DNA of 13,976 bases from the NCBI GenBank assembly GCA_023435435.1, contig JAEYRW010000066.1, forward strand, positions 1 to 13,976, given 5' to 3'. Both the position numbers and the translations under genes were made by a program. The notes beneath the pieces are model-generated. The model searched no databases. It saw only the letters and a list, made by a program, of their open reading frames with translations, and was not told where the DNA came from. This document shows positions 7,684-13,865 of this stretch, piece by piece. Positions within the stretch are counted from its first letter, which is position 1; each line of letters opens with the position of its first letter. Source of the DNA: Bacillota bacterium. Its GTDB lineage: Bacteria; Bacillota; Clostridia; Christensenellales; Aristaeellaceae.

Positions 7684-8073
7684 TCAGCCCTCCGCCTTGG
7701 CCGCCGCCTTTTTGAGGAACCGCTCGTTGTCGATGACAAACCGCTCGTGGACGCCCGCGCCCACCTCGCCCTTCTCGTCAAAGGCGCGGACGGAAAAGGT
7801 GAGCCTGCGCCCCTCGACGCCCGTCAGTTCGCTTTCGCAGGTTACCGTCATACCAACGGGCGTGGGCGCCGTGTGAACCACCTCGAGCCGCGTGCCCACC
7901 GTTCCCTCTCCTTGGGAAAGCGCTGCGGAAACGCTTACCCAGCAGGTCTTTTCCATGAGCGCGATGAGCGCGGGCGTTGCAAATACGGGCAAAAGCCCGC
8001 TCCCGTAAGCCGCCGCCGTGTTTTCGTCCGTCACCGCCGCCGTCTGACGGCCCTTCAATCCGATTTCAAGCAT
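7684..8073 (-). CDS. FlK-type hotdog-fold acyl-CoA thioesterase
   Basis: A 129-residue single-domain hotdog thioesterase, close in length to fluoroacetyl-CoA thioesterase FlK. It carries T33 (in VFATPALIALMEKT), E41, G60 and H67 (in VVHTAPTPVG), which line up by spacing with FlK Thr42, Glu50, Gly69 and His76, the catalytic set. The THERF-type segment near the C-terminus is also shared. The FlK lid phenylalanines (Phe33 and Phe36) correspond to G24 and L27 here, so specificity for fluoroacetyl-CoA is unlikely. It is a cytoplasmic enzyme that should release a short or aryl-substituted carboxylic acid and CoA from a thioester. The ATG is preceded by GGAGG at 7 nt. It is divergent from iorAB, so it may act on the acyl-CoA made by that enzyme; this is inferred from position only. 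Confidence 0.85.
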   Translation of the reverse strand: MLEIGLKGRQTAAVTDENTAAAYGSGLLPVFATPALIALMEKTCWVSVSAALSQGEGTVGTRLEVVHTAPTPVGMTVTCESELTGVEGRRLTFSVRAFDEKGEVGAGVHERFVIDNERFLKKAAAKAEG

Positions 8074-8091
8074 AAAGACACCTCCGGCACC

Positions 8092-8100
8092 ATTCTACCA
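8092..8100 (-). promoter_or_regulatory. Extended -10 element for the thioesterase gene
   Basis: The minus strand reads TGGTAGAAT (8100-8092), an extended -10 (TGnTAnAAT) without a good -35. The start would be near 8085, just before the GGAGG site. It sits back to back with the iorAB promoter. Confidence 0.4.
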
Positions 8101-8120
8101 CACCCCTGCGCGCCGCGCGA

Positions 8121-8149
8121 TTGTCTTTGCGTATGCTCTGTGTTATAAT
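8121..8149 (+). promoter_or_regulatory. iorAB promoter
   Basis: TTGTCT (8121-8126), a 17-nt spacer and TATAAT (8144-8149), with TG one base upstream giving an extended -10 (TGTTATAAT). Transcription would start near 8156, leaving a leader of about 22 nt that carries the AGAGG ribosome binding site. Confidence 0.65.
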
Positions 8150-8177
8150 GATTCATCATACGAAAAGAGGCGACCTC

Positions 8178-9986
8178 ATGAACGTGAAACTCCTGATGGG
8201 AAACGAGGCGGCGGCATTGGGCGCCGTGCGCGCGGGCGTGTCGCTGGCCTGCGGATATCCGGGCACCCCGTCCACCGAGGCGCTTGAGTACGTGGCGAAA
8301 AATGATGGCCGGGAAATCCACGTGGAGTGGTCGGTGAACGAAAAATCCGCCCTGGAGGTGGCCGCGGGGGCATCTTACGCGGGGGCGCGCACATTCGTCA
8401 CCATGAAGCAGGTGGGCCTGAACGTCGCGGCCGATCCCATCATGTCCCTGCGCTACGTGGGGCTCACCGGCGGCATGGTGGTCTACGTGGCCGACGATCC
8501 CGGTCCCATCTCATCCCAGACGGAGCAGGACACCCGCACATTCGGCATGTTCTCAAAAATCCCCGTCTTTGACCCGTCCTCCCCGGAGGAGGCGCTTCTC
8601 ATGATGGCGGACGCCTACGCCCTTTCGGAGCGGTACCAGACGCCGGTTCTCTTCCGGCCCACCACGCGCATCTGCCACGCCAACGCATCCGTCGACATGG
8701 ACGAGGTGGAACAGCTTCCCCGCGCCGCGGGCGAATTCATCCGCGACGGCAAGCGCGTCATCTTCCCGCGCACCTCCTTTCTGGCGCACAAGCGCATCGA
8801 GGACGAACTTGAGGTTCTCGCGGACGAGCTCTCGGCCTACCGGTACAATTTCATCGAACGCAAGGCCGCTGGCCGGCTGGGCGTCGCCGCCGGCGGCGTG
8901 AGCTATGCCTATGCAAAAGAGGCGCTTGAAATCCTCGGCGCCTCCTGCCCGCTTCTTAAAATTTCCACGCCCTTCCCGTTCCCGGAGAAGCTGGCGCTGG
9001 AATTTTTGAAAAACCTCGACGAGGTGCTGGTGCTGGAGGAACTCGACCCGGTCATCGAACGCGCTCTCGTCCACGTCTGCGGGAAATACCACCGCAACGT
9101 GACGGTTCGCGGCAAGGGGGACCGCACCGCGCCGCGCGCGGGCGAGCTCACCGTCGAAACCTGTCGGGACATTCTCGCGGGCTACCTGAATGTCGAAAAT
9201 ACAGACTTAAGTATGATTATACCGGAGTCTGTTTCTCTGCCCGTCCGTCCGCCGGTTTTGTGCGCGGGTTGTCCTCACCGCGCGTCGTTTTACGCGGTCA
9301 AGCGGGCCATGAAGGGCAGAAAGGCGGTGTTCGCGGGGGACATCGGCTGCTACACCCTCGGAAACGCCAAGCCCCTGGACATGGTGGACACCTGTCTGTG
9401 CATGGGCGCGGGCATGACCGTCGCCCAGGGCATCGGCCACGTGGAGGAAGGCGTCACGACCTTTGCCTTCGCGGGAGATTCGACCTTTTTCCACACCTGC
9501 CTCCCCGGCATCGTCAACGCGGTCTACAACGGCGCGAAAATGGTCGCCGTCATTCTCGACAATTCCACCACCGCCATGACCGGCCAGCAGCCAAACCCCT
9601 CCACGGGCTTCGCCGCGAACGGCGAGGTCGCGCAGAAGATTTCCATCGAGGGCGTGCTCGGGGCGCTGGGTGTCAAATCGGTTGAGGTGGTCAATCCCTT
9701 CGATCTCGACGCGGCCATTGAGGCGGCCAAGCGCGGGGCGGATGTGGACGGCGTCGCGGCCATCGTCTACCGCGCCCCCTGCATCGCGGTCGCGAAGCCC
9801 GGCCCCATGTACCGCGTGGACAGCGCGGTGTGCGTCGGCTGCCGCAAGTGCGTGCGGGAGATCGGCTGTCCCGCCATCGTGAGCGCGGCGGGCAAGCAGG
9901 TCAAAATCGACCCCTCCCTGTGCTACGGCTGCGGACTATGCGCGAAAATCTGCCCCACGGGCGCCATCGGAGGTGAAACGAAATGA
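8178..9986 (+). CDS. iorA: Indolepyruvate ferredoxin oxidoreductase, alpha subunit
   Basis: A 602-residue large subunit of the thiamine-diphosphate-dependent enzyme converting aryl pyruvates (from Trp, Phe, Tyr) plus CoA to aryl-acetyl-CoA and CO2, reducing ferredoxin. The N-terminal 2-oxoacid oxidoreductase domain begins MGNEAAALGAVRAG with CGYPGTPSTEA. The ThDP domain shows GDIGCYTLG near residue 387 and GDSTFFHTCLPGIVNAVYNG near 432. The C-terminus has two [4Fe-4S] motifs: C552, C555, C558 and C564, then C582, C585, C588 and C592. The start at 8178 (MNVKLLMGNEA) is preferred to an upstream frame start at 8121 because AGAGG lies 7 nt before it and the longer form would begin inside the promoter. 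The stop overlaps iorB. Substrates other than aryl pyruvates are possible but less typical. Confidence 0.95.
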   Translation: MNVKLLMGNEAAALGAVRAGVSLACGYPGTPSTEALEYVAKNDGREIHVEWSVNEKSALEVAAGASYAGARTFVTMKQVGLNVAADPIMSLRYVGLTGGMVVYVADDPGPISSQTEQDTRTFGMFSKIPVFDPSSPEEALLMMADAYALSERYQTPVLFRPTTRICHANASVDMDEVEQLPRAAGEFIRDGKRVIFPRTSFLAHKRIEDELEVLADELSAYRYNFIERKAAGRLGVAAGGVSYAYAKEALEILGASCPLLKISTPFPFPEKLALEFLKNLDEVLVLEELDPVIERALVHVCGKYHRNVTVRGKGDRTAPRAGELTVETCRDILAGYLNVENTDLSMIIPESVSLPVRPPVLCAGCPHRASFYAVKRAMKGRKAVFAGDIGCYTLGNAKPLDMVDTCLCMGAGMTVAQGIGHVEEGVTTFAFAGDSTFFHTCLPGIVNAVYNGAKMVAVILDNSTTAMTGQQPNPSTGFAANGEVAQKISIEGVLGALGVKSVEVVNPFDLDAAIEAAKRGADVDGVAAIVYRAPCIAVAKPGPMYRVDSAVCVGCRKCVREIGCPAIVSAAGKQVKIDPSLCYGCGLCAKICPTGAIGGETK

Positions 9987-10567
9987 GCAAAATCGACATT
10001 CTTCTGGCGGGCGTGGGCGGTCAGGGTACCGTGCTCGCCTCCAAGCTTCTCGCCCGCTGCGCCATCGCCCGGGGGGAAAGGGCGCACACCGCCGAGACCA
10101 TCGGCATGGCCCAGCGCGGCGGCTGCGTCACCAGCCACGTGCGCGTGGGGGAGGCGTTCTCACCCCTCATCCCCAAGGGAATGGCGGACGCCATCATCGC
10201 CTTCGAGCCAGCCGAGGCCGTGCGCGCGCTGCCGTACCTCAAAAAAGGCGGCGCGGTGATCGTCAACACCCAGGCGGTGAAGCCCGTCACCGATACCCTT
10301 GGCGCCAGCGGTTACGAGGCGGACGGGATGATCGAATTTCTCAAAAAAATACCCGCCCGCGTGGTGTTCGTGGACGGAGAGAAGATCGCCCGGGCGTGCG
10401 GCTCGCCCAAGGTCGTCAACATGGCGCTCCTGGGCGCGGCGGCGGAGACGGGCGCAATCGGCGCCACGGGCGCGGAGATCGAACAGGCCGCATCCTCCCT
10501 GGCCCCGAAGTTCCGGGAGGCGAATTTAAAGGCAATCCGGCTGGGCGCGGAGGCCGCGAAAAACTGA
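9983..10567 (+). CDS. iorB: Indolepyruvate ferredoxin oxidoreductase, beta subunit
   Basis: A 194-residue gamma-domain subunit of the 2-oxoacid:ferredoxin oxidoreductase family, typical IorB length. It begins MSKIDILLAGVGGQGTVLASKLLARCA, the family's GxGGQG motif, followed by ETIGMAQRGGCVTSHVR, the usual beta-subunit signature. It forms the heterodimer or heterotetramer with IorA. Its ATG overlaps the iorA stop as ATGA, with GGAGG 9 nt upstream, giving stoichiometric coupled translation. A strong intrinsic terminator follows 13 nt after the stop, so iorAB is a two-gene operon. Confidence 0.95.
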   Translation: MSKIDILLAGVGGQGTVLASKLLARCAIARGERAHTAETIGMAQRGGCVTSHVRVGEAFSPLIPKGMADAIIAFEPAEAVRALPYLKKGGAVIVNTQAVKPVTDTLGASGYEADGMIEFLKKIPARVVFVDGEKIARACGSPKVVNMALLGAAAETGAIGATGAEIEQAASSLAPKFREANLKAIRLGAEAAKN

Positions 10568-10580
10568 TCTGGCCAACGGG

Positions 10581-10611
10581 AAAGGCGTGTGCCTGGGCGC
10601 ACGCCTTTTTT
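10581..10611 (+). terminator. Intrinsic terminator of iorAB
   Basis: A 12-bp stem (10581-10592 with 10597-10608, one G-T wobble) over a CTGG loop runs into six Ts (10606-10611). It separates iorAB from the padR promoter, which begins only 4 nt later. Confidence 0.9.
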
Positions 10612-10614
10612 GCG

Positions 10615-10643
10615 TTGACAAACCTTCCCGTCCGCCCTATAAT
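10615..10643 (+). promoter_or_regulatory. Perfect-consensus promoter of the padR operon
   Basis: TTGACA (10615-10620), a 17-nt spacer and TATAAT (10638-10643): all twelve positions match the consensus at ideal spacing. Such a strong promoter normally needs a repressor, which fits the palindrome overlapping its -10. Confidence 0.9.
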
Positions 10644-10660
10644 ATATCTAAAAGATATAT
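10642..10660 (+). promoter_or_regulatory. Palindromic operator, probably bound by the PadR protein
   Basis: ATATATCT (10642-10649) and AGATATAT (10653-10660) form an 8-bp perfect inverted repeat with an AAA spacer. It overlaps the last two bases of the -10 and covers the expected transcription start, an ideal site for steric repression. PadR-family dimers usually bind such AT-rich palindromes before their own genes. Autoregulation is inferred. Confidence 0.7.
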
Positions 10661-10672
10661 GGAGCGATGAAT

Positions 10673-11215
10673 ATGCGGGAATCCAAGACGAAGTATGTGA
10701 TCCTGGGTCTTTTGACGGAAGCGCCGCTGACGGGCTATGAGATCAAGCGGATCATCGACATCCGGTTTTCATTTTTCTGGAACGAAAGCTACGGACAGCT
10801 TTACCCGATGCTCAGGGCGCTCCGGGACGAGGGGCTGATCGCGGCGGCGGAAGGCGGCGCGCGCGCGCAAATCCGCTACGCCCTCACCGCCGCCGGACGG
10901 GAAGCGCTCATAAGCTGGCTGGCGGCCCCGGTAGAGACGGAGACGGTGCGCTTCGAGCTGCTTCTCAAAATGTACTTTTCGGGTCAGGCGAACCGGGATA
11001 CCATCGCGGGCCATATCCGCGCGTTCCGGGATCACCACGCCGCGCGGCTTGCCACGCTCGACGCCTTCGAGCGGGAGCTTCTTCCCATCGCGCACAGCCA
11101 CAACCACGCGGACGTGCTGCGCGTGATCGCCTTCGGGCAGAAAACCTACCGCGCGTCCCTCGAATGGTGCGACGAAACGCTCAGCGATCTGGAGGAAAAA
11201 GGAAATGAAGCATAA
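10673..11215 (+). CDS. PadR-family transcriptional regulator
   Basis: A 180-residue regulator with an N-terminal winged helix (about residues 5-80: YVILGLLTEAPLTGYEIKR, then SYGQLYPMLRALRDEGLI, then the wing region). A C-terminal helical part of about 95 residues is of the Vir_act_alpha_C type, used for dimerisation. Of two in-frame ATGs (10667 and 10673) the second is chosen because GGAG lies 8 nt upstream of it, against 2 nt for the first. The palindrome over its promoter indicates autorepression. The next gene overlaps its end by 11 nt, so the regulator most likely controls the membrane polyferredoxin gene. The inducing ligand is unknown. Confidence 0.9.
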   Translation: MRESKTKYVILGLLTEAPLTGYEIKRIIDIRFSFFWNESYGQLYPMLRALRDEGLIAAAEGGARAQIRYALTAAGREALISWLAAPVETETVRFELLLKMYFSGQANRDTIAGHIRAFRDHHAARLATLDAFERELLPIAHSHNHADVLRVIAFGQKTYRASLEWCDETLSDLEEKGNEA

Positions 11216-11924
11216 GGCGCGAATCATCCTGACGACGGTGACGCTGCTCCTGTTCCCGGTGGTGCTCAACTTTCTCTCGCCCGCCGTGCCCATCTTTGGC
11301 GCGCTGGCGGGGGTGGTGACCGGAAGCCTTCTGCTGTTCGCGGCGCAATTTCTGACCGGCCTGTTCTTCGGGCGCGCATGGTGCGGCTGGCTCTGCCCCA
11401 TGGCGGCGCTGGGCGATCTATGCATGCGCGTCAATGACCGCCCGGTGAACCGCAAAATTCTCCGAATCGTCCGCTTTTCCATCTTCGGCGTCTGGATCGC
11501 CTCTCTCGCGGCGGGGTTCGTCATCGCGGGCGGCGCAAAGGCCGTCAACCCGCTTTTCTTCACGGAAAACGGAATCTCGGTGGATGAACCGGCCAAATAC
11601 ATCGTCTATTACATGGTGCTCGCGCTGTTTCTCGTGGTAAGCCTCGCGGTGGGGCGGCGCGGCGCGTGCCACAGCTTTTGCTGGATGTCCCCGTTCCTCG
11701 CGGGCGGCTACGCCCTGGGAAAGCGCCTCCGCGTTCCGCAGCTTCGCATCAAATCCCAGCCGGCAATTTGCGTAAACTGCGGAAAATGCGACAAGTCCTG
11801 TCCCATGAGCATTCCCGTCAGAACGTCTCTGAAGGCCGGATTTGTTTCCGAATCCGACTGCATCCTGTGCGGGGAATGCGTGAAAAATTGCCCAAAGGAC
11901 GTGCTGCGCTTCGGCGTCAAATGA
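11205..11924 (+). CDS. NapH-like membrane protein with two [4Fe-4S] ferredoxin motifs
   Basis: A 239-residue membrane polyferredoxin of the NapH/YccM/NosR C-terminal type, with four to five hydrophobic segments. The membrane part carries the two family motifs AWCGWLCP (C60, C64) and CHSFCWMSP (C155, C159). The C-terminal domain has two [4Fe-4S] sites: C189, C192, C195, C199 and C219, C222, C225, C229. The protein would pass electrons between a soluble donor such as ferredoxin and a membrane or external acceptor. No partner reductase is nearby, so the pathway is unknown. The ATG lies inside the end of padR, with GGAGG 9 nt upstream. Its 3' end overlaps the convergent UPF0489-type gene by 8 bp. 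Confidence 0.85.
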   Translation: MKHKARIILTTVTLLLFPVVLNFLSPAVPIFGALAGVVTGSLLLFAAQFLTGLFFGRAWCGWLCPMAALGDLCMRVNDRPVNRKILRIVRFSIFGVWIASLAAGFVIAGGAKAVNPLFFTENGISVDEPAKYIVYYMVLALFLVVSLAVGRRGACHSFCWMSPFLAGGYALGKRLRVPQLRIKSQPAICVNCGKCDKSCPMSIPVRTSLKAGFVSESDCILCGECVKNCPKDVLRFGVK

Positions 11925-12609
11925 TGTACTCCCGAAAAACCTCCGCCAGCGCGTCCGCTTCTTGGGGCGCGTAGCGGGGAGAGATCGCCAGCGTCGCGCG
12001 GTCGTAGGGCGCCTCCGCGCGAAAATCCCGCCAGTCGCGGAATACATGAAACGGAATCTCCGGCTCGCGGAAATCAAGCGCCGGAATCAGCGCCGCTGCG
12101 GATGAGGAAAGCCGGATGCGGTCTTCAAAGCAGAACCGCCCAGGCATGTCGGGCCGGGACGCCGGGTTCCGCACGTTGTCCAGGGACGAAATCCAGCGAA
12201 ACGCAAGCGCGAAGAGCAGATAGTTCGCCTCGTCGAGTTTTTTCTCCTCGTAATACCGCCCGATCTCCACGCGCGTTTCCGGCGGCCGGGTGATCACGCT
12301 CTCGAGCACAAATGCCGGGCCGGGCTTCCCGATGCCAAGGTCGGAATGGGCGTCCACGTGGGTCACATGAAAGGGCGCGGCGAGGTCCCCCGCGTCCATG
12401 CGCGCCTTCCAGTCGGTCAGCGCCCCGTCATGGGTCTCGAAAACCGCGCCCGGCAGCGGCCTTTTTCGCGAAAGCCCGCAGTTTTCCTCCAAAAACAGGC
12501 GCATCTCGTCCGCGCGCCAGGCCGCGCATCCCGTCGGCCGCGCACCCGGTTCCGCCAGCTCGCACACGCCCGAGAGAAAGAAATCCAAATCGATATCCAG
12601 CACCCGCAT
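11917..12609 (-). CDS. UPF0489 / peptide-arginase-like protein
   Basis: A 230-residue protein that begins MRVLDIDLDFF and carries ETHDGA and HVDAHSDLG at residues 84-92. These are the signatures of the UPF0489 family, which has an arginase-type fold. Likely metal ligands by analogy with arginase (HD, DxHxD and DxD motifs) are H60, D86, H88, D90, D7 and D9; in classical arginases the DxD pair comes after the DxHxD motif, whereas here it is at the N-terminus. Some members are peptide arginases converting arginine to ornithine in ribosomal peptides; others have no known role. No precursor peptide is visible nearby. The start at 12609 has GGGAG 7 nt upstream. It converges on the polyferredoxin gene and is divergent from the URO-D-like gene. 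Confidence 0.65.
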   Translation of the reverse strand: MRVLDIDLDFFLSGVCELAEPGARPTGCAAWRADEMRLFLEENCGLSRKRPLPGAVFETHDGALTDWKARMDAGDLAAPFHVTHVDAHSDLGIGKPGPAFVLESVITRPPETRVEIGRYYEEKKLDEANYLLFALAFRWISSLDNVRNPASRPDMPGRFCFEDRIRLSSSAAALIPALDFREPEIPFHVFRDWRDFRAEAPYDRATLAISPRYAPQEADALAEVFREYII

Positions 12610-12626
12610 CCAATCACTCCCGCGCC

Positions 12627-12635
12627 ATTATACCA
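12627..12635 (-). promoter_or_regulatory. Extended -10 promoter of the UPF0489-type gene
   Basis: The minus strand reads TGGTATAAT (12635-12627), a perfect extended -10 without a good -35. Transcription would start near 12620, giving a leader of about 11 nt that is almost entirely the ribosome binding site. Confidence 0.5.
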
Positions 12636-12660
12636 CCCGGCGAAGGAAAGGGGAACCAAA

Positions 12661-13773
12661 ATGATCTGGACCCGCGACGAATACATCGCCCTTATGACGT
12701 TTCAAACCCCCGGGCGTCCGTTCCTTGCGGAGCTGTTCGGCCCGCTGGTGGGCCTGCCGGAGCAGTGGCGCGCGGGCGGCGCGGCGGAGGACGAAATCGC
12801 CCTCACCGCTTTCGGCTTCGACGGCGTGGACATGGTCGATTTGGGCGCGCTCGCTGGCCCCGTCCACGCCATGGAGCCCGCGGTGCTTGAGGAAACCGCG
12901 ACGCACATCGTCACCCGCGACGAGTTGGGCCGCACCTGCCGGCTGGCCAAGGGTTACGCCACCATCGCTTTGCCCCTCGACTGGCCCGTGCGGGATTGGG
13001 AAAGCTGGCGGCGCGTAAAGCACATGTTCGAGTACGATCCCTGCCGGATTGATGAAGAAAAACTCGCCGCCGCCGCGCTTCGCCGCGCGTCCGGCGCGCT
13101 GATCATCGCGTGGATGCCCGGCGGTTACGACATGGTGCGCGAGCTCATGGGCGACGAGGAGGCCTGCGTGGCCTTCCTCGAGCAGCCGGACCTCATCGAG
13201 GACATGCTCGATACATTTTCCCGCACGGCCCGGCGCGTCCTCGGTGAAATCGCCCGGTTTGTCACCGTCGACAATCTCTGCGTCCACGAGGACATGGCGG
13301 GGAAATCCGGCCCCCTGATCGGCCCCAACCAGGTGCGCGGGTTTTTGAAGCCCTACTACCGCGGCGTGTGGGACGACGCGCGCGGGCGGGGCGCGGCGCT
13401 GTTCAGTCAGGATTCGGACGGCAACATGAACCCGGTGATGGACGCGTTCGTAGAATCCGGCGTGAACGTGTTCTATCCCTGCGAGCCCGCCGCGGGCATG
13501 GACATCGTGCGGCTGCGCAAAAAGTACGGCGGCGCCGCTGCGTTCAAGGGCGGGTTGGATAAGCACGTCCTGCGCAAGTCGGCGGCCGAGATCGACCGCG
13601 AACTGTCCTACAAAATCAGCCCGGCGACCATTCCCGGCACGGTGTTCGCCCTCGACCACCGCATCCCAAACGGAACGCCCGTCGAAAACTACCGCCATTA
13701 CGTGAAAACGGCGCGGCGGCTTCTGGGGCTTCCTGAAAATCCGGAACCCGGCTGGATGCGCATGGCCTTTTAG
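12661..13773 (+). CDS. Uroporphyrinogen decarboxylase-superfamily protein (URO-D-like)
   Basis: A 370-residue TIM-barrel protein of the URO-D superfamily. Recognisable blocks are FQTPGRPFLAE near residue 14, HEDMAGKSGPLIGP near 208, SQDSDGNMNPVMD near 250 and CEPAAGMDIVRLRKKYG near 274. It is not HemE: the N-terminal arginine-rich substrate motif (RxPVWxMRQAGR) is absent. The zinc motif HxC expected in MtaA/CmuA-type corrinoid methyltransferases, in the strand before the SDGN block, is not seen either. This resembles the poorly characterised URO-D-like proteins abundant in Clostridia. The start at 12661 follows AAGGAAAGGGG, and the longer open frame upstream lies antisense to the UPF0489-type gene. 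I see no convincing promoter in the 51-bp gap. Confidence 0.8.
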   Translation: MIWTRDEYIALMTFQTPGRPFLAELFGPLVGLPEQWRAGGAAEDEIALTAFGFDGVDMVDLGALAGPVHAMEPAVLEETATHIVTRDELGRTCRLAKGYATIALPLDWPVRDWESWRRVKHMFEYDPCRIDEEKLAAAALRRASGALIIAWMPGGYDMVRELMGDEEACVAFLEQPDLIEDMLDTFSRTARRVLGEIARFVTVDNLCVHEDMAGKSGPLIGPNQVRGFLKPYYRGVWDDARGRGAALFSQDSDGNMNPVMDAFVESGVNVFYPCEPAAGMDIVRLRKKYGGAAAFKGGLDKHVLRKSAAEIDRELSYKISPATIPGTVFALDHRIPNGTPVENYRHYVKTARRLLGLPENPEPGWMRMAF

Positions 13774-13786
13774 CCCTGCTTGGTGA

Positions 13787-13831
13787 CGGGCGGCCTTGCC
13801 CGCATATAAAGTTTGCGCATGCGCGGCAAAC
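13787..13831 (+). repeat. Two small hairpins after the URO-D-like gene
   Basis: CGGGC (13787-13791) pairs with GCCCG (13798-13802) over GGCCTT, and GTTTGC (13811-13816) pairs with GCAAAC (13826-13831) over a 9-nt GC-rich loop. Neither has a T-run. They may help end the transcript or act as a binding site just upstream of the next promoter. Confidence 0.35.
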
Positions 13832-13834
13832 CGC

Positions 13835-13862
13835 TTGACGGCACCGGCAGAAAGCGTACAAT
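13835..13862 (+). promoter_or_regulatory. Promoter reading into the tandem repeat
   Basis: TTGACG (13835-13840), a 16-nt spacer and TACAAT (13857-13862) match consensus at 10 of 12 positions. The predicted start, near 13869, falls inside the first or second repeat unit. The gene it serves must lie beyond the window. Confidence 0.55.
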
Positions 13863-13865
13863 CAT

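Noticed and set aside
7684..8073. Fluoroacetyl-CoA detoxification enzyme in the strict sense
   Set aside because: The catalytic residues match FlK but the lid phenylalanines that give fluoroacetyl specificity are replaced, so only the family name is used.
12661..13773. HemE, true uroporphyrinogen decarboxylase
   Set aside because: The N-terminal arginine-rich substrate-binding motif is missing and there are no haem biosynthesis neighbours.
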